Part shown: piece after piece, positions 45,801-56,330 of the stretch
Position numbering within the stretch: the first letter of the stretch is position 1
Layout: the number at the start of each line of letters is the position of its first letter
Assembly (NCBI GenBank): GCA_001692895.1
Contig: KV748201.1
Coordinates: 1,612,001-1,676,000 of the forward strand
Length of the DNA: 64,000 nt
Direction: 5' to 3'
From: Cenococcum geophilum 1.58
Taxonomy: Eukaryota; Ascomycota; Dothideomycetes; Gloniales; Gloniaceae
Notes under the pieces: generated by a model
The model's database searches: none
The model's input: only the letters and a program-made list of their open reading frames with translations
Told to the model about the DNA's origin: nothing
Position numbers and translations under genes: made by a program

Positions 45801-47333
45801 TTAGAATCTTAGGTATACTATATAGGTAATTCGGCTTAAAACTATACGCTTACAATTAAATCTAAATACGTTAATATGCTGGTTAAGGGGGATTAGGGTA
45901 AAACTATTATTTTACGCAAAGATCTTATTAATAAATCCTATACTACTAGCTTCTATATTAATTAGGACTTAAGTATTAGCCTATTAATTATTTTACTAAA
46001 GATAACAGTTAACGGTTATGCTACAATCCCAAAAGTTAGAGTTTATAATATCTAAAGCATTTAACGAGATCTTAAGGTAGAGCCGTTTTAGAGAGCGACT
46101 TAACTCTAAAACGTATCTTTAGTAGTAAGTGGGAAGGGGTTCCTATAGAACGTCGGTTGTAGCTTTACCTTTATAAGTAGTGTTTACTAAATATAGGGCT
46201 AGAACTAGGTAAAGATCGGGGATAGTAACCAGAAGATTAATGCGGTAAATAGTTACTGGTATTAGCCATTTATAAATTATATTTAGGTATAGGGACGAAG
46301 TAGTAGTTAAAGAGGTAAGAGTTACTTTTATATTTAAAGTAGAGGCCTAGCTTAATGCGTTGTTCTTATTTAGAGGGCCCTAGTAAGGTGTATCCTAGGG
46401 TCCTAGTGTTAATATCCATAGAGTTAGGGTGCTTAAACTAAAAATAACTTAGTAAATGTTTGTGGGGCTGTTATATTATATTAAGGAGCGTATTTTGGTA
46501 TTAGGCGTAGTATATTATTATACTATTTATTAATAATATTTACGTAGGCATTAAGGGCTCCTAGTAGGTCTACGCCTATTAGGGAGGTTTTTAGTTTAGG
46601 GCTTAGGGGTTTAATAAGGCTATTAACTAGTGCAGAGTTATTCTAGCCAGTTTCCTTTATATAATGGTTAAATTTAGAGAAGTATACTAGGAAACTTTTC
46701 GTTCCTTAAGCTATATAGTTTATTTTCCTTTAAGTAGTAGCTTAGTAGTTTAGGTTACCGTACATAGCTTTAAGAAGTATAACTAGGCTTTATACTAAGT
46801 TCGGCTAAAGAGGTTTAATAAGGTTAGTTATTTCTCTTTTTAGTTAACTTAGGGCGTAATAAAGTTAGTTAGCTTTAGTTAGGTAGCGGTTAACGTTACT
46901 AATTAGCTTATTTTTAAGCTAGCTTAGAAATAATTAGAGCTTTTATTATTTATTAGTAAATATTAGGGGATCTAGTAGTTATTTAGATTGTTATAGTACA
47001 GTAGTTAGTTTAAAGTAAGAGACTATTATAGGTTTAGGGCTTACGTTCCACGTATTTATCTTTAGAGATAGCGTTTAGTCTTAAGGTCCTAGTATAAGCT
47101 TCTTAAAGGTACGGATTTCTTCTTAAAGGTCCTTAATTAATTACCGGTATCATGCTTCTTATTTAGCTTATTATTAATTTAAAGTGGCTTAGTTTTATAT
47201 AAGGGCGTCTATAAAAGACTTTTATATCTCTATTGATTATTCTTAGAGTACGGATATAATACTAGCGGCTATTATAGGAGCTTTAGGTTTATTCTGTATA
47301 TTAATAGTAGTATAGGTAGTTAACATAATATAG
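42806..47333 (-). pseudogene. Gypsy B2 gag, protease, RT, RNase H and integrase N-terminal part
   Basis: From the right on the minus strand: gag (about 45400-47330, matching 10215-11400); pre-RT IYIIGATP-like region; RT with [35 protein letters not shown] and LNAVTIKN at 44690-44950; RNase H with DYVIKGILS near 44050-44080; and integrase core with INQLSKIRYLITCPNIL and TIISNKGS near 43020-43140. The frame breaks at copia E and continues at 36914. Stops are abundant. Confidence 0.87.
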
Positions 47334-47712
47334 TATCACAAAGTAAGTATAAGCGGCGATAATATATAGTAAGGTAGATATTATTAAGCTATATATATAA
47401 ACTATATAAGGAGGTTAAGACGTTATATAAGAAAAGTAGGTAGGAAAATAGGAAGAAAGGGTATACATCGTAAACTTAGTTTCTTAGTTAATATACATAT
47501 AAAGTAGAATAGGATTTAGGTGGTAGTCCTAGCAGAACTTAGCAGGATTTAGTAAAACTTAGTGGAACTTAGTGGAATATAGTAGAATGCGGCAGATTAC
47601 TGTTAGATTGCTATAGATTGCGGCAAATTGCGGTCTCGTAGTCGGTCTTTAGTTGCTGGGTTAGTGGAAACAGGTGGACGTATATAAGGTGTTACGGGGG
47701 TGTCCCGTAACA
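47334..47712 (-). repeat. Gypsy B2 5' LTR
   Basis: 379 bp. On the coding strand it starts TGTTACGGGACACCCCCGTA, the least mutated LTR end of this family in the window. It contains spaced RGCAGATT/GGTAG variants shared with 35827-36215. Confidence 0.88.
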
Positions 47713-47792
47713 GTCTAAAACATCGGGAAAATATTCGCAGGCTGGGTTTCAAGTCAACTTTGTTAAGCGCGTTTCGCGTAATTGACATGCAG

Positions 47793-47950
47793 TTAACCAA
47801 CTTGACACATTTAAAAGTCAAATAACACGCAGGTGACCAACTTAATATATTTAAAAGTCAAATAACACGTAATTAACCTGCAATTGACCTATAATTAACC
47901 AACTTAATATATTTAAAAGTTAAATAATACGCAGTTAACCAACTTATATA
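47793..47950 (+). repeat. About 41-bp tandem repeats, subterminal
   Basis: Four diverged units contain ACCAACTTRAYAYATTTAAA followed by AGTYAAATAAYACG. The same ACCAACTT core occurs inverted near the right end of the block. Confidence 0.75.
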
Positions 47951-48002
47951 TTCCTTAATATACAATTAAGGTAATATAATAGATTATTTTTAAGTTATAT
48001 GC

Positions 48003-48246
48003 TCAAGAGGCTCTACACGAAGCTCTACACGAAGCTCTGCGACAGAGGCTCTGCACGAGGCTCTGCACGAGGCTCTGCACGAGGCTCTGCACGAAGCTCT
48101 GCACGAAGCTCTGCGACAGAGGCTCTGCACGAAGCTCTGCGACAGAGGCTCTGCACGAAGCTCTGCGTACAGATGCTCTGCACGAGGCTCTGCACGAAGC
48201 TCTACACGAAGCTCTACACGAAGCTCTACGTACAGAGGCTCTGCCA
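48003..48246 (+). repeat. 12-bp minisatellite (GCTCTGCACGAG)
   Basis: About twenty units of GCTCTGCACGAG or GCTCTACACGAA, some replaced by a GCGACAGAG variant. Being a multiple of three it keeps frames open on both strands (47999-48394 plus, 47990-48247 minus); I regard these as artefacts. Confidence 0.88.
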
Positions 48247-48331
48247 AGTTACCCCCTTTGCAGCCACCTTATTTTTTACCCTTCCTTACATCCTCCCTAC
48301 CTTAGGAGGCACTAGAACGGCAGCCAGCAGA

Positions 48332-48455
48332 GGACCGTCGCCAGAACCAGACAACCGTCGCCAGAACCAGACGACCGTCGCCAGAACCAGATGACCGTCG
48401 CCAGAACCAGACGACCGTCGCCAGGACCAGATAACCGTCGCCAGAACCAGACGAC
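48332..48455 (+). repeat. 20-bp minisatellite, array 1 (ACCGTCGCCAGAACCAGACG)
   Basis: About six units with single-base variants. The same unit recurs in array 2 at 48784-48975. Confidence 0.9.
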
Positions 48456-48685
48456 GACCGTTCGAACGACCAGCCAGCAAACACCACAAACGATTCAATC
48501 AATTGATCGATCGAATTGAACCAGAGCTTTAATATTGGCCCGTCACCGAATCGAATCAAGACTTCCTAGGGAGGCACCCCAGACGACTACCGTTTGAATG
48601 TACAGCCAGCGAACGGCCATAGAGAACGATTCGAATCAATAAGAGCCTTCGATCAGGCCGACTCCTCCCCCGAATTAAACCAGAC
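48456..48685 (+). repeat. Non-tandem spacer of higher-order repeat, copy 1
   Basis: A 230-bp segment from CGACCGTTCGAACGACCAGC through CCTAGGGAGGCACC to CCAGACACTGA. It is repeated at 48976-49208 with about 85-90 percent similarity by eye. Confidence 0.85.
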
Positions 48686-48687
48686 AC

Positions 48688-48783
48688 TGACGCAGGCAGG
48701 CAGGCAGGCAGGCAGGCAGGTAGGTAGGTAGACAAACAAGTAGGTAGGCAGACAAGTAGGTAGGCAGGCAGGTAGGCAGGTAG
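48688..48783 (+). repeat. Tetranucleotide array (GGCA/GGTA)n
   Basis: CAGG repeats turn into TAGG and TAGA/CAAG variants. It takes the place, after spacer copy 1, that the 16-bp array takes after spacer copy 2. Confidence 0.9.
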
Positions 48784-48975
48784 GACCGTTGCCAGAACTA
48801 GACGACCGTCGCCAGAACTAGACGACCGTCGCCAGAACTAGATGACTGTCGCCAGAACCACGACCGTCGCCAGAACCACGACCGTCGCCAGAACTAGACG
48901 AACGTCGCCAGAACCAGATGACCGTCGCCAGAACCAGACGACCGTCGCCAGAGCTAGCAGACGACCGTTACCAGA
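48784..48975 (+). repeat. 20-bp minisatellite, array 2
   Basis: Nine to ten units of ACCGTCGCCAGAACTAGACG, some shortened to 16 bp (GAACCACGACCGTCGC). Confidence 0.88.
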
Positions 48976-49208
48976 ACCAGACGACGACCGTTCGAACAAC
49001 CAGCCAGCAAACACCACGAACGATTCAATCGATCAATTGAATTAATCCAGAGCCTATTACCGAATCGAATCGAATCAAGGCCTCCTAGGGAGGCACCCTA
49101 GATAACCACTGTTCGAATGTACAGCCAGCGAACGGCCATAGAGAACGATTCGAATCAATCAGAGCCTTTAATCGGGCCGACCTCTCCCCCAAATTAAATT
49201 AGACACTA
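48976..49208 (+). repeat. Non-tandem spacer of higher-order repeat, copy 2
   Basis: Second copy of 48456-48685, with the same order of landmarks (CGTTCGAAC, CGATTCAATC, CCTAGGGAGGCACCC, CAGCGAACGGCCATAG, ending near AGACACTATA). Confidence 0.85.
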
Positions 49209-49616
49209 TAGGCAGATACAGACAGGTAGGCGATGCAGATAGGTAGATAATGCAGACAGGTAGACGATACAGACAGGTAGGCGATGCAGACAGGTAGGCG
49301 ATGCAGACAGGTAGGTGATGTAAACAGGTAGGTAATATAGATAGGTAGACGATACAGACCGGTAGACGATGTAGATAGGTAGGCGATGCAGACAGGTAGA
49401 CGATGCAGACAGGTAGGTGATGTAGATAGGTAGGTAATGCAGACAGGTAGGTGATGCAGACAGGTAGGTGATGTAGATAGGTAGGTAATGTAGACAGGTA
49501 GACGATGCAGATAGGTAGACGATGTAGATAGGTAGGCGATGCAGATAGGTAGGTAATATAGATAGGTAGGTGATATAGACAGGTAGACAATGCAGATAGG
49601 TAGCAGATGTAGACAT
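49209..49616 (+). repeat. 16-bp minisatellite (GATGCAGACAGGTAGG)
   Basis: About 25 head-to-tail units with C/T and G/A variants. Since 16 is not divisible by three, one unit is read in all frames and the translated period is 16 residues. Long minus-strand frames (49168-49644, 49206-49616) result and are not taken as genes. Confidence 0.92.
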
Positions 49617-49699
49617 AATAGATTATATAAAGAAGTGTATACAATTTATCTTGCTAGCTTTATAAACGGCTTTAAAGTAGCCTTTATTATCTAAAATTA

Positions 49700-49780
49700 T
49701 AAGTTATATAGGTTGCGCAGGTTGCGTAGGTTGCGTAGGTTACGTAGGCTATGCGCAGGCTGCGCGCAGGCTGCGTGTTA
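49700..49780 (+). repeat. 10-bp tandem repeat (GGTTGCGTAG)
   Basis: About seven degenerate units, passing into GCGCAGGCTGCGCGCAGGCTGCG variants (two overlapping 13-bp units) near the right end of the insertion. Confidence 0.75.
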
Positions 49781-49892
49781 AATGAACTCGACATAGGCTG
49801 GTTTGTCAAGTTGGTTAATGCCCTTAATGGCCCGCCAACGACGCCAACTTCTAGCAGCTGAGGTCATTTACAAGGGACAATATTTTGCCGAT

Positions 49893-52523
49893 AAAGGGAG
49901 TACCTTATATTTATACGTTCTATAATAGGTCTAAAATATAGTAAGATTCTTAAACCTAGGGTCTATCCTAATTTAGTAAAAGGCTTAGCGGATATTAAGC
50001 TTTATAAAGACCCTAGCTCTACTTATTTAGGCTAGAGTCTTATTAAGTAGGGGCAGCGGATAGCGGTCCTTATAAGTTATATTATTTAGCTTATAGTAAT
50101 TAATGCAGAAACGGATTCCTCTATTTAGCTTTTTAATAAAAAAAAATAGGCAAGTTAAAAGTGGCCTAGCTAGGCTTAATAAAGCCCTTATTTAGGTTAT
50201 TAATAAGGTACTACTTTATAGCCTATAATTTAACAATAAACTACCAGTAAAGGGGGCTAAAGCTAAGGGTATTTTCCCTACCTTACTTAATCTTAATCTT
50301 ATAGTTAGTACGGTAGAAGTATATTAAACTACCTTAGAGAATACGTCTTTAAATTTCCGGTATTAATAAGGCAGTTTTTATTCTACTAGCTTCTTATCTA
50401 TAAGCTTATTTTCCTATCTACTAAGCTTACTTTTCTTTTCCTTAATTATTTAATTAATTTTATATAAACTGGTTATAAAGGTAATAGTATTAGGCTAAAC
50501 TAAACTAAATTTTAGTAGAATCCTACGGCGCTAATACAGCAGATATTAACTAGTAGAAGGTCTATAGGTTTCTTTATAAATATCTATTAGGCTGTATTTT
50601 ACGGTATAAGGTTTATAGTCTTTCTTAGCTTACGTTTTATTTTCTATAAGTCGCTTCCTATCTATTAGTTTAATATAGCGTCCAATATTCCTAGCTTTTC
50701 TTTGCGGCTTTATAGGGCCCAAATTCTCTATAAGGGGCTTAGCTAGGTCACTATAGACTTTCTAGGTCTTTAGTACGAGTAATATAATATAGGTAATCTA
50801 GGGGCGGCGTAGAATAGAGATCCGTTATAGATTAAGCTGTATATCCTTCTTAAAGGCCTAGTCCCTACGTATAGTATTAGCCTAGTAAATAATATTAATC
50901 TAGGGCTATATAAGGTTTTCTATTATAATACTAATTTTTTTATAAAGGAAGGGGTTAAGGGTAGAGTTTTAGGCTAGATAAGCCGTCTATTCCATATATT
51001 AAGCTATAAGCCTAAATAGGCTAGCTATTTTCTCCCTATAATTATATTATAGCTTCCTAAATCCGTAATAAGAAAGGAGATATTATACTACCTTCGTTTA
51101 TTAACGCGGAGGTAAATCCATAAGATAGTCGTAATAAGTAGCCCTATTTATCCGTTATACCCGTAAATAGGAATTAGTTTAGGTAGTTCTTTAATAGGTA
51201 TATTTAAAAGGTTAGCCAGTTTTATAGTATACTAGGTATCTATTAAGGTAAAGAAATTTACTCTAGAGTTAGCTAAAGCAGAGGTTAAAACTTAATATCT
51301 ATTATAAAATAAAGTATAAGGGATAGTACAGCTTCTTTTACTAACTAGCTAACCTAGATTAATATATAATATATTAATTCCTTTTAACCCTAAAGAGGAG
51401 TCTTCCTCTAGGGTTTCTCTTTTTCCAGCTCCGCGCTATTTTCCTAGATTAATAGAACCTTATCCGCTTTTACGTTTATTAGGTAATTCTTTATATAGTA
51501 ACCTTTTTAACCGTATAAGAAATAAGCTCCTTAATTATTAAGGGCCTATATATAGGGATCGCTATATATAGGCTAAGTATACGCCGGACCCGCAGTAGGA
51601 CTGGCCGTATAGCTAGCTACTAAATTAACAGCGGGCTATACGGCTAGTACTATAGGAGTTACCGATTATACTAGAGCACCATAGGCCGTTCTTATATTGC
51701 TTATAGTCTAATTAAAAGGATTTCTAGCTTTATACTCTTTGGCGCGTACCTTAATATAATAGAGGCCTTAGTTAATAGCTAAGCACTAAACTATAAGTTT
51801 CTTCAGTATCTATATAGTAGTAAAAACTAGTAGTACGGCTTGCTGTAGGTCTAGGGTAAGCTTATTAAATAGGTCTAGCAGTAGATCTTTCTAGAGAATT
51901 TAAGCCTAGCCGGCTAAAGATACGCTTAAGCCCAGAATAAATAGAGATGTTAGCTAGCTAGTATAGTCTAGAACCACTAAGACCTTACTACAGCAACTAT
52001 TAGTTACCTATCTATTAGGTACCTAAAGGGTAACCTACCTAATAACTTATTATATTATGCTCTTTTAAAACTTAACGCGTATATACAAACTCCTTCCTAT
52101 AGTAAACAGCGACCTTCTCCTTATTACCCCCATCCCTAACCCTATCCTTAGTATATTAGCCTTACTCTTATATTAGGCGTTACTAGCTAGCTTACTAGGA
52201 ATTATAGGCAGTTTAGATAGCTATAGCATGGTCTTAAATTTGACCTAAATATTTAGCATTAACGCTAGAATAAGAAAGAGCTGGGGTAATATAGTAGTTA
52301 AGGATATTAAAGGATTGTTGCTACTTAGGCCTAGGCTATTAGAGCTTAAAGTTAGCAATAAAAATCTATTAAGAATAGAAAAGCTTACCTTAACGTAACT
52401 ACCGCTCTTAATACGCATGCATTAATTATAAGGACTAAAGGTATTAGATTTAACGTAGTATATCTTATTATAAGCCTCTAAAATCCTATTATTAGATTTC
52501 TAATCTTTTAAAGACGTATAGGC
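49893..52523 (-). pseudogene. Gypsy G 5' half: gag, protease, RT N-terminal part
   Basis: On the minus strand from the right: a gag region (about 51540-52500); a zinc knuckle GAYFLYGxKGYYIKN near 51488-51535, with Cys and His turned to Tyr; a protease region (DTQYTIKLANLLNIPIKELP, IYGYNGQIGL, NISFLITDLGSYNIIIGRK) at about 51000-51280; and RT ([43 protein letters not shown]) at about 49990-50150, ending KYKVLP at 49893. It joins the RT C-terminal half at 35826 once the insertions are removed. The gag start and 5' LTR are not identified. Confidence 0.85.
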
Positions 52524-52528
52524 AAAAT

Positions 52529-52949
52529 TGTTACAAACGCTTTAAGTACAATGTTACGACTACTTGGAGAGGAGTTGGAAGAAGCTAGTTAGTTAATACA
52601 GGCACGGACTAGGATAGAACCCGTGGAACTATATAACGAGGAATAGTAACTAAGGTCACATAATATGCTATGTATTAAACGAGAGGAATAAGAGGAACTT
52701 ACGTACCTTATGTATAATACGTATATTACGTATAAGAAGGATTTTATAGGAGTACGGTTGTGTATTTAAGGACCCTCGGTCCCTACCTAGATAGTTCCTT
52801 CCTTATAGTAATTCTCAGAATATAATTAGAGTTAATCTGTTAGGTAACTACTCCACTAGTTATTATTACGTTGTTAACTTACTTATAATACCTATATACC
52901 TAGCCCATTAATAAGTCCACCGTAGTCCCTACTATAAGGCTCCGTTATA
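52529..52949 (+). repeat. Gypsy A2 5' LTR
   Basis: 421 bp, TGTTACAAACGC..CTCCGTTATA (terminal CA mutated to TA). AAAAT lies on its left. Confidence 0.95.
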
Positions 52950-52989
52950 TAATTACTACTATAGTTATGGTTTTAATAAGTTGAATAAT

Positions 52990-54126
52990 ATGCCACTAAA
53001 AGCAGCCACCACAACGCCGTTAACGGTAGCAACCACTTTAAGGTTAAGTGGAGATATAAGTATGCAAGATACTAACTCATAACTAGTTACGGTTGGGTAG
53101 TTATAGGAAATTGTTAATAGGTTAAATGAGAATAACTAAATACTTAAAGAAAGACTTAATAGGATCGGAGCAGTAAAGGTTAAGTTACCTTTAATTAAAC
53201 AATTCTTAGGGGAGAGATTAAAGCTTAAAGGATTCCTAATGTAAATACATTATAAAGTTATATAGGAAGGGGCTAAGTTAGCCATAATAATGGATTAGAT
53301 AGCCTACGTAAGACTATTCCTAACGGGTTAGGCACTTAAATAGTTTAAACCCTACTTAATAGAAATATAGACTAACGGAATAACTACTACTAATTAAGAG
53401 GTACGATTTGTGTTTTCTAGCTAAGCAGAATTCGCGGAATAATTAATATAGATATTTAGGGACCCGAAAGCAACAACTATAGTAAAGAGAAAGCTTTAGG
53501 ACCTAACACAGCGAACTTTAGTAATTAAGTATATAATATAGTTTTAAACACTTACTATATAGGTTAAATGGAATAATAAGGCGCTTATAGCACAGTATAA
53601 ATAGGGACTTAAGGCTAAAGTCTAGGACGTAATTATTCTAATAGAAGATGCGGACACCTTAAGGGAATTAATAAATTAAGTGATTAAGATTAATAATAGG
53701 ATCTTCTAAAGGGAATAGGCTAAGAGAGGCTAAGATAGAGTTCTATAGTTATATAAGACGTAAAGTACGCAATAACTAAAGCTAAATTAGAAACTATAGT
53801 ATGGCGTAGAGCTAATAAACCTAAGCGGTATTAAAGAAACCTATAAGAGATGGAGTAAGAAACTATAAAAACCTAGAGGTTAAGGATTAAGTAATTATAG
53901 AACTAAGGAGCATAGGCTAAACTAAGGATCTTAATAGTAGAAGACGTTTAAGCGGACTCTATAGCAAAAGTAATAGTTTAAAGACGAAGCTTATATAAAT
54001 TATAGAAAATAGGGTTATTTTGCTAGAGACTATAAAGGTAGTTAGAGTTATTATATAGTAAAGGAAACTGGACTAATAGTATATAACATATATATATAGA
54101 GGGATAATAGTGCACTATAAGGAACA
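52990..54126 (+). pseudogene. Gypsy A2 gag with destroyed zinc knuckle
   Basis: The ATG at 52990 lies 40 bp inside the 5' LTR end and opens MPLKAATTTPLTVATTLRLS. A capsid-like region follows (KLPLIKQFLGERLKLKGFL, EVRFVFSS, NKALIAQYKxGLKAKV) with the typical retrotransposon gag pattern. At 53992-54033 the zinc knuckle reads Y-x2-Y-x4-Y-x4-Y instead of C-x2-C-x4-H-x4-C. All four ligands have changed to Tyr, which C to T (His) and G to A (Cys) transitions explain. LINE 2 interrupts the gene just after this point. Confidence 0.87.
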
Positions 54127-54142
54127 AAAGAGTGTTTAATTA

Positions 54143-55249
54143 ATAATAATAATTCATTGCTTAACGTCCGATTTGGATCCCTATTGGGCCCACACGGACT
54201 ACTCCTTATTTACATATGGGGAGAAAACTCTATTTAAGAAAAATGAGAAAACCCCGTGATCCATCTCCCCGCCTTTTAGGACTCGCCTACTTAGCGCCTG
54301 CAAGTCGCCTATAGTGCTCTACTACCTTACTGTTTAACCTCCTTGGGAACCACTGCTGCCGTAACAAGCCTACGGACGCGCTAGTATTACAAACTATTAC
54401 TCTACTACTATAGAGTTACTAGGGGGCACCTGCTGCTCGCCCCCTTACCTTCTATTACTATTTCCCTTGCAACCCAGAACTAATTTAGCACATTTTAACT
54501 AATAAGCCACTAGGTGACCGCCTTAAGGCCTTTTTATATTAAGAGCAGTGTATTATAGTTCTCTATGCCAGCTACTAAGAGCATTATTTCTCAATTAGTG
54601 CGTAGGGGGCATAGCAGTATTACATATTTTGGTGTCTGTCTTAACTAGCTATATTCGCATCTTAGGCTACCTACTAGAACACCCACCTAGTAAAGCTAAT
54701 CTTTTAGTCCTATTATTCCTGTTCTTAAGAGTGTTGCTATTATATTTTCTACCTTTGTTAGGCCTTCTCGGAGCCCTTAGGTATTTACCCCCCATAGCGT
54801 TAACCATACTATAGCTTAGGTTCGTCTTGCCTAAGTTAGCCTCTGTACCTTTAACTCCCATTCACCTCTCCAGCGTTGGTCCAACCAGTATTGCATTACA
54901 GTAGATAGTTTCCCGGCGTTCTTGCGTATTCTACTTTAGCTCCTTTCTCTATCTTACTATTGTCTTTACTAACCTCTTATACGTCTCCCTTCCTCCTCTA
55001 TATAGGCCTAGGCCCTAAAGCGGCACCATTCTTCTTCTGCTTTCTTCACCTATTTCTCTAATATCTCTTCCCTACTTTGGGGTTGTTGGTTTGTTCTCCT
55101 ATAAGGCACCCTAGGGTCCCTCCATAGTTTACTTAGGCGTATCTTAATATACTTTATAACATTAGAGTTACATTTATTTTGCGTTCTTTATATTGCAGCG
55201 GCTTTAATATATAACTATAGGGGGGGAATATTAGATTCCTTCTTAAGCA
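54143..55249 (-). other. LINE 2 region downstream of RT and 3' untranslated part
   Basis: This should contain RNase H-like and C-terminal Cys/His segments followed by the 3' untranslated region. I see scattered coding character but cannot trace the frame or find the C-terminal motif seen in LINE 1. Short open stretches on both strands (54629-54861) have no recognisable product. Confidence 0.5.
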
Positions 55250-56330
55250 GTGCTGTGGCCGTTCGCTTGTACCCGCCTATAATACTCTAAAGGCAGGCTA
55301 TTTAGACCTTTTGAAGTGGTTTAAGGAGTGATTTTGGGGGGCCCTTCTTAGTTTCTCTAATGGCCCAGATACTGGATCTATATATCATGGTTAGCCAGAC
55401 AACTGCTGTATATAGTAGGCGTAACCTCTAGAAGCATGGACCCTATATAGAATTAACAATCCTAGATAAAGTAATAAACTGTGCTTAGCCTTTACGGGCC
55501 GCTTATGCCGCATATGCGCTCCACTAAAGCTTACTATCTACCCATACTCCTAATACCCTTAGGCCCTAAACTAGTTAACCCCTAAAGCCTTAGATGCGAA
55601 TTATATGCTAGAGATCTGCAGATTAGTTGCGTTTTCTTATAAAATAGATTAGCTGGTATTTCTCTGGTAAGAATTGGACTCTATGGCGTTTTGCCTACTC
55701 TATATAAGTATTATAGGCTTTCTCTAGTATTCTACAGTTCTCTGCGGCTGTTGGCCCATATATAATTAGGTTTGTGTCGTCAACGAAGCCTATCCCCTGG
55801 GTCGCCCCTTCCTTAAAAGAGTTAAGCAGGTTACTTATAAAGAAAAGGAAGAGTATAGGCGAGAGGGGTAATCCTTNTGGTATTCCTGTTGCAACTGCGA
55901 TGGGGGGGCTCTAGTATCCGCTAAAGACCAGTAATGTTTCTTTCTGGCCTGTAAACCCTTGGACAAATTGTATAATCCATTCTAGGAAGCCCTTTACCCT
56001 AAGGATATGCAGGAGACGCTCGTGGGGTATATTATCGTAGGCACCACTAATGTCTAGGCTAAGCATTAATACTACGAAGTCCTTTCGCATCGCCCATACA
56101 GATTTAATGGTGGCAGCGAGTAGCGTAAGTGCTGATAGTGTTGAGCGGTTCTTTCTTGCCCCNATTTGGCTTTNTGGTAGTAGGGCGTGTTCCTCTNCCG
56201 TGTCTGCCATGCGTTNCGCTATTACCCTTTCTAAGATCTTGCTAAGGGTGTTTTCTAAGGCAATAGGGCGGTAGCTTCCTGGGATTGAGTAATCTGCTTT
56301 GCCTTCTTTTCGTAGGACAACCGTCGTCAT
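55250..56330 (-). pseudogene. LINE 2 reverse transcriptase, partial
   Basis: The minus-strand open part (55911-56330) reads TVVLRKEGKADYSIPGSYRP, then IALENTLSKILERVIA, GARKNRSTLSAL, and LMLSLDISGAYDNIPHERLL. This is the LINE RT fingers-palm region, with the first catalytic Asp (LDISGAYD). Past a stop it goes on with GIPxGLPLSPILFLFFISNL and GIGFVDDTNLIIYG, which holds an intact FVDD catalytic motif at about 55760-55790. The thumb follows, and then the frame degrades toward 55250. It is less RIP-mutated than its gypsy host. Endonuclease and ORF1 are absent through 5' truncation. Confidence 0.9.

Larger units (their letters stand above)
35827..47712 (-). mobile_element. Gypsy B copy 2: full-length Ty3/gypsy element carrying copia E
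   Basis: LTRs at 35827-36215 and 47334-47712 bound a minus-strand gag-pol collinear with copy 1. Without copia E and its duplication (5886 bp) it is 6.0 kb, normal for a fungal gypsy element. The flanks are GTTTA (35822-35826) and GTCTA (47713-47717), a 5-bp target duplication with one C/T difference that fits RIP. It inserted into the RT gene of gypsy G, next to the minisatellite block. Confidence 0.9.
47721..49892. mobile_element. Minisatellite-filled insertion with short terminal inverted repeats
   Basis: This 2.17-kb block interrupts gypsy G RT between KVLPF and the following R/GLTN. Its ends are inverted repeats: ATCGGGAAAATATT at 47722-47735 and AATATTTTGCCGAT at 49879-49892. A second, subterminal inverted pair is TTAACCAACTTGAC (47793-47806) and GTCAAGTTGGTTAA (49805-49818). 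Host sequence flanks it with AAA on each side (gtctaAAA and AAAgggag), a possible 3-bp duplication. Inside are six or more distinct tandem-repeat arrays and no plausible gene. It is rich in CA/TG and visibly less RIP-mutated than everything around it. It is best seen as a non-autonomous DNA transposon of unknown superfamily, or alternatively as satellite DNA captured by repair. Confidence 0.65.

Noticed and set aside
47990-48559. Overlapping frames on both strands (131, 85, 70 and 85 codons) in the 12-bp and 20-bp arrays
   Set aside because: All are translations of minisatellites in both directions. No recognisable domain, and the arrays explain the open frames.
48693-48783. Telomere-like repeat
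   Set aside because: GGCA/GGTA tetranucleotides do not match the TTAGGG-type repeats of filamentous fungi and lie inside an insertion.
49209-49616. CRISPR-like regular direct repeats
   Set aside because: Units of 16 bp are head to tail without spacers, in a eukaryotic transposon context.
49168-49644. Two long overlapping minus-strand frames with YLSASPTCLHRLP-type repeats, which look like a repeat protein
   Set aside because: They lie exactly on the 16-bp minisatellite. A unit not divisible by three without stop words keeps frames open, and both frames show the same 16-residue period. There is no start context or flanking gene structure.
54629-54861. Overlapping frames on both strands, the plus one hydrophobic and membrane-like
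   Set aside because: They lie in the 3' part of LINE 2, overlap each other, have no homology I recognise and are short.
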